A stretch of 64,000 nt of DNA from contig NZ_LT635539.1 in NCBI RefSeq assembly GCF_900120195.1, positions 62,001 to 126,000 on the forward strand, in the 5' to 3' direction. Under the pieces are notes generated by a model. The model saw only the letters and a list, made by a program, of their open reading frames with translations, had not been told where the DNA came from and ran no database searches. This document shows positions 9,096 to 17,358 of this stretch, piece after piece (position 1 is the stretch's first letter; the number at the start of each line of letters is the position of its first letter). Source of the stretch: Blautia sp. Marseille-P3087. Lineage in GTDB: Bacteria > Bacillota > Clostridia > Lachnospirales > Lachnospiraceae. The translations under genes and the position numbers were made by a program.

Positions 9096-9101
9096 AAAAC
9101 A

Positions 9102-10034
9102 ATGGACAAAAAAAAGAAATCAGAAGATCAGAATACAATAAGGATAAATAAATATCTGAGCAGTGCCGGAGTGTGTTCCAGAAGGGATGCGGATCGTCTG
9201 ACAGAAGCCGGAAGAGTTACCATGAACGGGAAAAAAATAGGCACAGGAGAGAGGATACCTGTTGATGCGGTGATCTGTCTGGATGGCAAACCAGTGGAGC
9301 GGGAAGAAAGGGAGGTACTGCTTCTTTTTTATAAACCACGTGGACTCGTCTGCAGCACGAAGAAACAGCGACAGGAGACAACAGTAACTGAGTATATTGA
9401 TTATCCGACGCGGATCTATCCGGTGGGAAGGCTCGATAAAGACTCAGAGGGACTTCTTCTGATGACTAATCAGGGTGAGCTTGTCAATCGAATCATGAGG
9501 GCAGGCAATTATCACGAAAAGGAATATCAGGTGACTGTGGACCACGAAGTAACGGATGAATTTGTACGTCATATGCAGACAGGTGTGCCGATACTTGGGA
9601 CTGTTACGCGACCCTGTACGGTACGTAAGACCGGCAAAACAAGTTTTACAATTGTTTTGACGCAGGGACTGAACCGACAGATTCGCAGGATGTGTGAATA
9701 CCTCGGATATCAGGTACGTACGCTGAAACGAGTGCGGATTATGAATCTTACACTGAATGGGTTGAAATGTGGGGCATATCGTGAAATACAAAGAGATGAG
9801 TGGAGTGAGCTTAAAGAGCTGATACGTGATTCATCAAATGAAACAATAACAGAAACAGGAGGCCATCATGGAAACGGCAGAAGTAACCCGAATGAAAGAA
9901 CTGGTTCAGAAGCTGAACGAGGCGGCAAAGGCATATTACCAGGAAGACAGAGAAATCATGAGCAACAGGGAGTACGACGCGCTGTACGACGAGCTGGAGC
10001 AGGCAGAAAAAATAACAGGAATCGTTCTTGCTGA
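9102..10034 (+). CDS. rRNA pseudouridine synthase, RsuA/RluB/RluF family
   Basis: 310 residues. N-terminal S4 RNA-binding domain (RINKYLSSAGVCSRRDADRL, residues 14-33) and catalytic motif GRLDKDSEGLL with the nucleophilic aspartate at D112. FYKPRGLVCS and GLNRQIRRMCEYLGYQV are also typical. It converts uridine to pseudouridine in ribosomal RNA; RluF-type 23S modification is the closest match but the exact site cannot be fixed. The last 55 residues (about 256-310) are Gly/Arg-rich and come from reading the start of ligA in another frame, so this tail is probably not a conserved domain. The start is leaderless. Confidence 0.85.
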   Translation: MDKKKKSEDQNTIRINKYLSSAGVCSRRDADRLTEAGRVTMNGKKIGTGERIPVDAVICLDGKPVEREEREVLLLFYKPRGLVCSTKKQRQETTVTEYIDYPTRIYPVGRLDKDSEGLLLMTNQGELVNRIMRAGNYHEKEYQVTVDHEVTDEFVRHMQTGVPILGTVTRPCTVRKTGKTSFTIVLTQGLNRQIRRMCEYLGYQVRTLKRVRIMNLTLNGLKCGAYREIQRDEWSELKELIRDSSNETITETGGHHGNGRSNPNERTGSEAERGGKGILPGRQRNHEQQGVRRAVRRAGAGRKNNRNRSC

Positions 10035-11844
10035 CAGCCCGACCGTTCGTGTCGGATATGAGGCAGTGGACGCGCTTCCGAAGGAAACACATGAATCTCC
10101 GATGCTTTCTCTGGACAAAACAAAAGACCGGGAAGTTTTGCGGGGGTTTATAGGAAATCACAAAACGCTGCTGTCATGGAAGATGGACGGTTTGACTATT
10201 GTTCTTACTTACGAAAACGGAGAACTGCAGAAGGCAGTCACCAGGGGAAATGGTATCGTTGGAGAAGTTATCACCAACAATGCACGTGTTTTTCGAAACA
10301 TTCCGTTGAAGATCGCATATCAGGGAAGACTGGTGCTTCGTGGAGAGGCAATCATTACTTACTCTGATTTTGAGCGGATCAATAATTCTATTGAGGATGT
10401 TGATGCGAAATACAAGAATCCGCGAAATCTCTGCAGTGGTTCTGTGCGCCAGCTTAATAATCAGATCACGGCCGAGAGAAATGTACGTTTTTATGCATTT
10501 GCGCTTGTATCTGCGCAGGATGTTGACATGCATAATTCCAGAGAATTTCAGATGGAATGGCTACGGACACAGGGATTTGAAGTGGTGGAGTATCGTGTGG
10601 TAACATCTGAGAATCTGGATGAGGTGATGGATTATTTTGCAGAGAAGATCGTAACCAATGATTTTCCGTCGGACGGGCTTGTGGCATTATATGATGACAT
10701 TTCTTATGGAGAGTCGCTTGGAAGTACGGCGAAGTTTCCGAGAAATGCGTTTGCTTTTAAATGGGCGGATGAAGTGCGGGAGACGACGCTCCGGGAAATC
10801 GAATGGAGTCCGTCAAGGACGGGACTGATTAATCCGATTGCAGTTTTTGATCCGGTGGAACTGGAAGGGACGACAGTCAGCCGGGCCAGTGTTCACAACG
10901 TCAGTATTGTAAAAGATCTGAAGCTTGGCATTGGTGATACGATTCAGGTTTATAAGGCAAATATGATCATTCCACAGATTGCGGAGAATCTTACACAGAG
11001 TGGAAATCTGGAGATTCCGGATACCTGTCCGGTGTGTGGACAGGAGGCAAAGATAATCTGTGAAAATGATGTGGAAGCATTGTACTGCATGAACCCGGAT
11101 TGTGTAGCGAAGAAAATCAAGGCATTCACATTGTTCGTCAGCAGAGACGCGATGAACATTGACGGCCTTTCAGAAGCTACTCTGGAAAAATTTATTGCTA
11201 AAGGTTTTATTCATAATTTCGGAGATATTTTTGAAATTGAGAAATACAGAGACGAGATAGTTACGATGGACGGTTTCGGAGAGAAATCTTTTGATAATCT
11301 TATATCCAGCATTGAGAAGGCAAAAGATACTACAATTGCAAAGGTAATATACAGTCTTGGAATCAGCAATATCGGACTGTCGAATGCAAAAATCATCTGT
11401 AGGTATTTTGACGATGATCTGGATAAAATCCGTTCGGCAAAAGAGGAAGAAATCAGTGCGATTGACGGCATCGGGCCGGTCATTGCAGGAAGTCTGACGA
11501 AGTATTTTGCGAAGCCTGAGAATAATCAGAAGGTCGACCATCTGATGGGATATCTTCATATTGTAAAAGAAGAAAAAGCTGACAATCAGATTTTTGCAGG
11601 AAAGAATTTCGTGATCACGGGAAGCCTGGAGCGTTTCAGCAATCGTGGAGAAGCGAAAAATCTGATTGAATCTCTGGGAGGTAAGGTGACTGGTTCTGTG
11701 ACCGGAAAAACGAATTATCTGATCAACAATGATGTCAATTCGAATTCTTCAAAAAACAAAAAAGCAAGAGAGCTTGGGATTCCGATTCTTTCCGAAGAAG
11801 ATTTCCTGAAGCTGGCAGAAGAATCAAAACAGATTGAAATATAG
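9868..11844 (+). CDS. ligA: NAD+-dependent DNA ligase, divergent in the nucleotidyltransferase domain
   Basis: 658 residues, usual LigA length. Domain Ia (residues 1-65) is followed by the adenylation domain, where K105 in SWKMDG is the AMP-accepting lysine, and an OB fold around IGDTIQVYKANMIIPQI. A four-cysteine zinc finger (CPVCG ... CMNPDC), helix-hairpin-helix repeats and a C-terminal BRCT domain (FVITGSLERFSNRGEAKNLI) complete it. ATG 9868 has AGGAGG eight bases upstream. The gene begins 167 bases inside the pseudouridine synthase frame. The conserved RGDG..GED segment reads TRGNGIVGEVIT here, an unusual change. Seals nicks in replication and repair. Confidence 0.9.
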   Translation: METAEVTRMKELVQKLNEAAKAYYQEDREIMSNREYDALYDELEQAEKITGIVLADSPTVRVGYEAVDALPKETHESPMLSLDKTKDREVLRGFIGNHKTLLSWKMDGLTIVLTYENGELQKAVTRGNGIVGEVITNNARVFRNIPLKIAYQGRLVLRGEAIITYSDFERINNSIEDVDAKYKNPRNLCSGSVRQLNNQITAERNVRFYAFALVSAQDVDMHNSREFQMEWLRTQGFEVVEYRVVTSENLDEVMDYFAEKIVTNDFPSDGLVALYDDISYGESLGSTAKFPRNAFAFKWADEVRETTLREIEWSPSRTGLINPIAVFDPVELEGTTVSRASVHNVSIVKDLKLGIGDTIQVYKANMIIPQIAENLTQSGNLEIPDTCPVCGQEAKIICENDVEALYCMNPDCVAKKIKAFTLFVSRDAMNIDGLSEATLEKFIAKGFIHNFGDIFEIEKYRDEIVTMDGFGEKSFDNLISSIEKAKDTTIAKVIYSLGISNIGLSNAKIICRYFDDDLDKIRSAKEEEISAIDGIGPVIAGSLTKYFAKPENNQKVDHLMGYLHIVKEEKADNQIFAGKNFVITGSLERFSNRGEAKNLIESLGGKVTGSVTGKTNYLINNDVNSNSSKNKKARELGIPILSEEDFLKLAEESKQIEI

Positions 11845-11873
11845 AAGCATGGTAATTAAAGGAGGAATGGGAA

Positions 11874-12815
11874 ATGCCGATTAAGATACAGGGCGATCTG
11901 CCTGTAAAAGAAATTCTGGAAAGAGAAAATATATTTGTGATGGACGAAGGAAGAGCGGTTCATCAGGACATTCGTCCGATTCAGATCCTGATTCTGAATC
12001 TGATGCCGCTGAAAGAAGAGACGGAACTTCAGCTTCTGCGTTCGCTGTCAAATACACCACTGCAGGTGGATGTGACTTTTATGGCGGTTGAGAGTCATCA
12101 GGCCAAAAATACTTCTGTCAGCCATCTGAACAAATTTTATCAGACTTTTTCTGATTTGAAAGATCAGAAGTTTGATGGAATGATCGTGACAGGTGCGCCG
12201 GTAGAGCAGATGGAATTTGAGGAAGTGGATTACTGGAAAGAGCTGGAAGAAATCATGGACTGGACAGAAAGCCATGTAACTTCAACGATCTTTTTGTGCT
12301 GGGCTGCACAGGCAAGCCTTTATCATTTTTATGGACTTCAGAAACAACAGCTTGACCATAAGATGTTCGGCCTTTTCTGGCACAAAGTACTGAACCGTAA
12401 GATTCCGCTTGTGAGAGGATTTGACGATGCTTTTCTGGCACCGCATTCCAGACATACCGAAGTGCCTATCGAAGATATCCGTGCGTGCAAAGAAATTACT
12501 ATTCTTGCAGAATCCGAAGAAGCAGGACTTTTCCTTGCAATGGCGCAGGGTGGACGCCGGATCTTTGTGATGGGGCACCCGGAATACGACCGCATCACAC
12601 TGGATGGAGAGTACAAGCGAGATATGGGAAAGGGACTTCCAATCGATCTTCCGAAAAATTATTACAAAGATGATGATCCGGAAAATAAACCACTGCTCCT
12701 GTGGCGCGCACATGCAAACAATCTGTACACAAACTGGCTGAATTATTACGTATACCAGAGCACACCGTTTGATCTGTACGGAACACCTGATTTTGCAAGT
12801 ATAAACATGGATTAA
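11874..12815 (+). CDS. metA: Homoserine O-acetyltransferase (MetA family, acetyl-CoA type)
   Basis: 313 residues. Activates homoserine for methionine synthesis in the cytoplasm. The catalytic cysteine is C142 (FLCWAAQ), and H235 and E237 (MGHPEYD) complete the expected triad. Residue 111 is glutamate (GAPVEQ). In this family Glu111 marks acetyl-CoA use, while Gly111, as in E. coli, marks succinyl-CoA. A strong AGGAGG lies upstream. No SAM, SAM-II or T-box riboswitch is visible in the 29 bases between ligA and metA. Confidence 0.94.
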   Translation: MPIKIQGDLPVKEILERENIFVMDEGRAVHQDIRPIQILILNLMPLKEETELQLLRSLSNTPLQVDVTFMAVESHQAKNTSVSHLNKFYQTFSDLKDQKFDGMIVTGAPVEQMEFEEVDYWKELEEIMDWTESHVTSTIFLCWAAQASLYHFYGLQKQQLDHKMFGLFWHKVLNRKIPLVRGFDDAFLAPHSRHTEVPIEDIRACKEITILAESEEAGLFLAMAQGGRRIFVMGHPEYDRITLDGEYKRDMGKGLPIDLPKNYYKDDDPENKPLLLWRAHANNLYTNWLNYYVYQSTPFDLYGTPDFASINMD

Positions 12816-12836
12816 TGCGGGTTTGTAGAAATTGCC

Positions 12837-12975
12837 TGAAAAATAGAAACAGAAATGTTTTCGATGTAAGAGCATCGTTAAAAGTTGGGCTGCAGGTGGA
12901 GCAGGGTAAATATCCATCTCGACAGATGTCTTAACTGGGTACCAAGGCTGACAACCAGCAGAAAACTATTTTTCA
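12837..12975 (+). ncRNA. Candidate structured RNA downstream of metA
   Basis: Perfect 10-bp closing stem TGAAAAATAG (12837-12846) with CTATTTTTCA (12966-12975). It encloses successive hairpins: AAACA/TGTTT with a GAAA tetraloop, CGATG/CATCG (12862-12877), CTGC/GCAG (12890-12904), CATCT/AGATG (12915-12928) and GCTG/CAGC (12947-12959). An intrinsic terminator follows 15 bases later. No known family was recognised; it does not look like SRP RNA, tmRNA, 6S or a SAM riboswitch. Strand is inferred from the terminator. Confidence 0.45.
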
Positions 12976-12990
12976 AAAGAAAGTTTTAGA

Positions 12991-13020
12991 GGAGTGTGGT
13001 TAAGCATCACACTCCTTTTT
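12991..13020 (+). terminator. Intrinsic terminator after metA / candidate RNA
   Basis: GGAGTGTG (12991-12998) pairs with CACACTCC (13008-13015), followed by TTTTT. Confidence 0.88.
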
Positions 13021-13040
13021 GCACGGTTTTCTTTATTCTT

Positions 13041-13161
13041 TGCACTTGGATATCAGGAAGGGATCTTATTGCAATAGGAATCTTCTCTGCAATTTATTTG
13101 AAACTTCAAATTCCCCACGCAAATTAATTGCGTGAGGAGAAGTAGCAGTTATCCAAGTTCA
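13041..13161. other. Second nested inverted-repeat element in the metA-AEC gap
   Basis: ACTTGGATA (13044-13052) pairs with TATCCAAGT (13150-13158), enclosing an ordered set of stems. These are an imperfect hairpin at 13059-13084 and CTGC/GCAG (13087-13090 with 13145-13148). The latter contains TTTGA/TCAAA (13097-13110) and CACGCAA/TTGCGTG (13116-13134, extended by CC/GG). It lies after one terminator and before the next promoter, so its transcript is unclear; it could be an RNA or a small non-coding mobile repeat. The rest of the 12816-13308 gap holds only the neighbouring terminator and promoter. Confidence 0.35.
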
Positions 13162-13215
13162 CAGTCACTGATTGCCTGCATTACGATATTTGTTGTAATG
13201 AAATCCTACACAGGG

Positions 13216-13244
13216 TTGAAAAAGAAAAATCAGGCTCGTATAAT
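13216..13244 (+). promoter_or_regulatory. SigA-type promoter for the AEC transporter
   Basis: TTGAAA (13216-13221), 17-base spacer, TATAAT (13239-13244). The untranslated leader to the ATG at 13309 is about 57 bases and ends with ACAGGAGG. Confidence 0.8.
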
Positions 13245-13308
13245 AACATAAGTAATTGATTCTGTTGATTCTTATTAAAAGGATACTAACGGGTCACAGG
13301 AGGATTTT

Positions 13309-14241
13309 ATGAATTATATGATGGCGATTCTGCCTAAAATGGGTGGTTTCCTTTTACTTGTTCTCATAGGCTTTACTGCTTCACGCACAGGTATAATAAA
13401 AAAAGAAGCAATGCCCTCTATTTCCGGATTTTTACTTAGGATTGCGCTACCGGCACTGACGATTGGTTTGATCCTTGAAAATCAGACCACCTTTCAGACA
13501 ATGACTCAATATGGAAAAATGGTCTTATCACAGATTCTTATGTATTTTGTTATGGCTGCAGGAGGAATCCTTGGAAGCCACATTTGTCATCTTAAAGGAA
13601 CTACAGCCAATGTTCATTGTGGATGTTCTGTAGGTGGCAATTATGGCTTTTTGGTGATTCCTCTGATCATGACACTGTTTGGTGATCAGGGCGGCAATGT
13701 ATATATTCCTATATGTTCCGTTATTGATACGACTCTGGTCTGGACTCTGGGTGTTACATTATTTACAAATGGAACCGGACTGAAAGAGAATTCCTGGAAA
13801 AAGATCATTATGAATCCAATTTTCCTTTCAATCCTACTGGGTTTATGTCTGACTAGTTTTCATATTTCTGTTCCGGACATAATTTTGAGTACCATTGGTT
13901 CTGTTGGCAATACCTGCTACAGTTGGGGGCTGGTTTACCTTGGATGCAGTCTTGGATTTATGAAACTTACCAATATTTTTAAATATAAGTCCATACTGGT
14001 CCTGCTTTTTACAAAATCATTTGCACTCCCACTGATAATATACTTCATTTCTCGTCATTTTCTTTCAGAAATTGAAAGTATGATTCTTATGCTGATCTGT
14101 GCAGCACCAGCAATGACAACTTCCAGTATGATTGCAGAACAATATAATCTGGACGGAGAATATGCCTCTACAGCTGTGGTAACGACAACTCTGCTTTGTA
14201 TGTTGATCATACCGCTGCTGTTCTGTCTGATATCATTATAG
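13309..14241 (+). CDS. AEC-family transporter (auxin efflux carrier / malate permease type)
   Basis: 310 residues with about ten membrane spans in two five-helix halves. The first begins MGGFLLLVLIGFTASRTGII; the broken-helix region GCSVGGNYGFLVIPLIM is near residues 103-120. The C-terminus has CAAPAMTTSSMIAEQYN, a conserved AEC signature. Family members move organic acids or amino-acid-like anions. It has its own promoter and lies ten bases before the PucR-type regulator, so it probably carries a metabolite of the pathway encoded downstream. Substrate unassigned. Confidence 0.85.
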   Translation: MNYMMAILPKMGGFLLLVLIGFTASRTGIIKKEAMPSISGFLLRIALPALTIGLILENQTTFQTMTQYGKMVLSQILMYFVMAAGGILGSHICHLKGTTANVHCGCSVGGNYGFLVIPLIMTLFGDQGGNVYIPICSVIDTTLVWTLGVTLFTNGTGLKENSWKKIIMNPIFLSILLGLCLTSFHISVPDIILSTIGSVGNTCYSWGLVYLGCSLGFMKLTNIFKYKSILVLLFTKSFALPLIIYFISRHFLSEIESMILMLICAAPAMTTSSMIAEQYNLDGEYASTAVVTTTLLCMLIIPLLFCLISL

Positions 14242-14250
14242 GAGAGAAAA

Positions 14251-15462
14251 ATGGATTTACTTGTTAAAGATATAGTTAAAATTTGGAATAATGGAGACGC
14301 TTCGCTTGTTGCAGGAAAAGAAGGTATTTTACGTAAGGTTGAAGTATTTGATATGATGGAGCAGCCAAATATCAAACCGTGGCTCAGAGAACATTTGATT
14401 TTGATAACTACTGGATATGTGATACGAAATGATAAAGAGGCTCTTCTTCAGATTATAAGAGATATGAACGATGCGAATGCGTCAGCTCTTGCAATAAAAA
14501 CACGTTTTTTTGATGATTTTCCTAAGGAAGCTCTTCAGCTGGCAGATGAATTAAAACTTCCGCTGTTCTTTCTCAACAATAATGCGGGATTTACAGAACT
14601 TACCTTTCCAATAATGACTGCAATTGTGGAATCCAGAAGCAATGTTGCACTTGATACCCGTTATCAGATCGGACGTCAGAATAAATCTGAACTGGATCGA
14701 AAACTGTTTTTTGATATTATTAATGGAAAAGTTACACAGACCGAGGAAGTAGAATATAGAATCGCTTCTCTTCAGTGGCCATCTGAACCATTTCGTGTGA
14801 TTGCCCTTTCGCTGGAAACATCAGAGAATTCTTTTCTTTTGGAAATAAAGAAGGAATCCCAGATAAAGGGTATATCCCGAGTTCTTAATAATCATCACAT
14901 CAAAAATGTAGTTATATGCGGTAAAGAAAAATGTTATGCGATCACAACTTCTTCAATAAATGAGTCCATAATCAAGAAAATGACAGAAGATATGATTCAA
15001 AAGACATGCGAAATCAATAACTGTATGTGCTCTGCAATCATCAGCGATATAGTAGAAGATTATCTGGCGCTTCCCAATACCTATCAGCAGATAAAAGAGG
15101 GATTTTTGGTTCGTAATGTAAGAAAACAGCAATGGTCTCAGGTTTTTTTATCTGATCTTCAATATGATCGTATTATGTTACGCATGTCTGCTGATAAGGA
15201 AGCACTGGCATTTATCAAAAAGAAGCTGGGTCCACTGGTAACCTATGACCGTGTACACGGCACAAAACTTCTTGATACTCTTGAAGCATTTATTCATAAT
15301 AATTGTTCACGTAAACTGGCAGCAGAGGCACTGTTTCTTCATCGAAATACCATGGCACACAGAATCAGCAAGATAGAAGAAATACTACATTGCAGTCTGG
15401 AGGATCCAGATATGATGGATAAATTAGAATTTGCTATAAAATTAAAAATGTATATACATTAA
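14251..15462 (+). CDS. PucR-family transcriptional regulator
   Basis: 403 residues. The N-terminal PucR ligand-sensing domain (about 1-125) reads LLVKDIVKIWNNGDASLVAG through LREHLILITTGYVI. A central GGDEF-like region of no catalytic type follows. The C-terminal HTH_30 domain (about 340-400) contains CSRKLAAEALFLHRNTMAHR. Relatives activate catabolic genes in response to pathway compounds. Its position, after the AEC carrier and just before the OPT/DUF917 genes, makes it the probable local regulator of both. The perfect palindrome at 15470-15484 is a candidate operator. Confidence 0.88.
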   Translation: MDLLVKDIVKIWNNGDASLVAGKEGILRKVEVFDMMEQPNIKPWLREHLILITTGYVIRNDKEALLQIIRDMNDANASALAIKTRFFDDFPKEALQLADELKLPLFFLNNNAGFTELTFPIMTAIVESRSNVALDTRYQIGRQNKSELDRKLFFDIINGKVTQTEEVEYRIASLQWPSEPFRVIALSLETSENSFLLEIKKESQIKGISRVLNNHHIKNVVICGKEKCYAITTSSINESIIKKMTEDMIQKTCEINNCMCSAIISDIVEDYLALPNTYQQIKEGFLVRNVRKQQWSQVFLSDLQYDRIMLRMSADKEALAFIKKKLGPLVTYDRVHGTKLLDTLEAFIHNNCSRKLAAEALFLHRNTMAHRISKIEEILHCSLEDPDMMDKLEFAIKLKMYIH

Positions 15463-15469
15463 AAACAAA

Positions 15470-15484
15470 TGTGCACCATGCACA
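15470..15484. promoter_or_regulatory. Palindromic operator candidate
   Basis: TGTGCA-CCA-TGCACA, a perfect six-base inverted repeat with a three-base centre. It starts eight bases after the regulator stop and about 55 bases upstream of a TATAAT at 15539-15544. The -35 region of that -10 is poor (ATGCTT), as expected for an activator-dependent promoter. Confidence 0.5.
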
Positions 15485-15562
15485 ATATTTAATTAAAAAA
15501 AGTGTGTTACCACCAATGCTTTTAGCGAATTAAAGTGATATAATACAAAACAACATATGTGA

Positions 15563-15590
15563 AGCCGATGTAGGCGTTCCTACATCGGCT
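15563..15590 (+). terminator. Strong hairpin in the leader of the OPT operon
   Basis: AGCCGATGTAGG pairs perfectly with CCTACATCGGCT around CGTT, followed by AATTTTG. It is either the terminator of the regulator transcript or an attenuator, since it lies after the TATAAT at 15539 and 70 bases before the OPT start. The T run is short. Confidence 0.6.
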
Positions 15591-15660
15591 AATTTTGTAC
15601 TCTGGCCTGCTGTCAACCGGATACGAGCACATATATTTTATAGGAAATGGAGGAGATAAC

Positions 15661-17337
15661 ATGGCTAGTAACACAAAGAAAGATTACACACAGATGCATA
15701 TCAAAGCATCAGAACATCCAAAAGCGTATTCACCGTATATTCTTATTCTGAATATTGTGATGAGCGTCCTTGGTGCTATCATCGGTCTTGAATTGATCGT
15801 GCGTACGGGTGTCGCACCAAACACATCTATCGTAGGAGCGTTATTTGCAATCATCATTTCACGTCTGCCTATCGCATTTTTAAAGAAATATCAGAGTATT
15901 CACTGCCAGAATATGATTCAGACATCAATTTCGGGAGCAACATTCTCAGCAGCAAACTGCTTCCTGCTTCCGATTGGTATTCCGGTTATTATGGGCAGAA
16001 TGGATCTTATGTATCCTATGCTTGTTGGTGTATTTCTTGCAACCATCATTGATGCAACAATTCTTTATAAGACATTTGACAGCGAAATGTTTCCGGCAGA
16101 AGGAGCATGGCCTCCGGGAGTTGCATCTGCAGAATCTATCCTTGCAGTTGTAGAAAAAGGAAAGAAAGCTTTTTTGCTCATTGTAGGTATGGTCATCGGT
16201 GTTGGTGGTAAAATGATCGGTATTCCTACGGATCTTCTCGGTGTTTCCTGGTTCGGCGATTTTGCAGCGATGACAGCTCTTGGCGTAGGATCAATTGTGA
16301 TCGGTATCATTAAGACAAATGGATTTATTATTGATATCTTCGGCCGTAGCTTTCCAATCATTACCAACATCTTCGGTGAAGGTGCTGATCTAATGGCTTC
16401 AAACATGTTCAAATACATGCCTCATGGTATTATGATCGGAGCAGGTCTTGTGTCCCTTATCCAATGCGGCCGTATGCTTTTCAAGAAAGGTGACGGAGAC
16501 AGTGCAGCAGGTAAGTTTACCTCCAGCATGGCAAATATGAAAAAAGCCCTTGGTGGTGGATATGTTGCATATCTGGTAGTAGCAATTTTATTGGCAATAA
16601 TTACAGGCATCTGGTCAGAAATGGGTGTTGTTCAGCTGATTATTTGGATTATCTTCTCAGCTTTTGCAGCTATTGCTTCTGAACTGATTGTTGGTATTTC
16701 AGCAATGTACTCAGGATGGTTTCCGGGATTTGCGACAGCTCTTATTTTCCTGATCGTTGGAATGTTGATCGGATTCCCATCACTTCCACTTGGAATCCTT
16801 GTTGCTTATACTTCTGCAACCGGTCCTGCTTTCTCTGATATGGCATATGATCTTAAATGCGGTTACATCCTTCGTGGATTCGGAAAAGATCAGGAACTTG
16901 AGCTCGAAGGAAGAAAACAGCAGTATATCAGTGAAATTGTAGGTTTTGTGGTAGCTTTTATACTTGTGGCAATTATGGCAAAACAGTACTTTGCGCAGGG
17001 GCTCTTTGCACCGGTTGATGCTACTTTTGCAGCAACGATTGAAGCTGGCGCAGGCGGAGATGTAGCTAAATGGCTGCTTATCTGGGCAATTCCGGGAGCA
17101 ATCATCCAGTTCCTTGGCGGATCCAGACAGGTTGGTATTCTTTTTGCAACTGGTCTTCTTGTTGGTTCCACTATTAACGGTCTGACAATTCTGATCGCAT
17201 TGCTTATTCGCTACATTCTTGTTAAAAAGGACAAAGAAAACGAGCAGACCCTCAATATTATGGGTGCCGGTTCACTTGCCGGAGCAGCTCTGTACAGTTT
17301 CTTTACGGCTACATTATCACTTGGTAAAAAGAAATAA
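15661..17337 (+). CDS. OPT-family oligopeptide transporter
   Basis: 558 residues from ATG 15661, which has GGAGGAG about five bases upstream; an in-frame ATG at 15595 overlaps the leader hairpin and was rejected. About 15 hydrophobic spans. Family features include MYPMLVGVFLATIIDATILYK, FPAEGAWPPGVASAESILA and the late SATGPAFSDMAYDLKCGYIL. Bacterial OPT proteins import small peptides or peptide-like chelates by proton symport. It heads an operon of DUF917, DUF1177 and AroM, so its cargo is probably the substrate of those enzymes. Confidence 0.88.
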   Translation: MASNTKKDYTQMHIKASEHPKAYSPYILILNIVMSVLGAIIGLELIVRTGVAPNTSIVGALFAIIISRLPIAFLKKYQSIHCQNMIQTSISGATFSAANCFLLPIGIPVIMGRMDLMYPMLVGVFLATIIDATILYKTFDSEMFPAEGAWPPGVASAESILAVVEKGKKAFLLIVGMVIGVGGKMIGIPTDLLGVSWFGDFAAMTALGVGSIVIGIIKTNGFIIDIFGRSFPIITNIFGEGADLMASNMFKYMPHGIMIGAGLVSLIQCGRMLFKKGDGDSAAGKFTSSMANMKKALGGGYVAYLVVAILLAIITGIWSEMGVVQLIIWIIFSAFAAIASELIVGISAMYSGWFPGFATALIFLIVGMLIGFPSLPLGILVAYTSATGPAFSDMAYDLKCGYILRGFGKDQELELEGRKQQYISEIVGFVVAFILVAIMAKQYFAQGLFAPVDATFAATIEAGAGGDVAKWLLIWAIPGAIIQFLGGSRQVGILFATGLLVGSTINGLTILIALLIRYILVKKDKENEQTLNIMGAGSLAGAALYSFFTATLSLGKKK

Positions 17338-17358
17338 TAACGGGAGATGATTAATAAA

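Noticed and set aside
11845..11873. SAM or T-box riboswitch before metA
   Set aside because: Only 29 bases separate ligA and metA and no riboswitch core is present.
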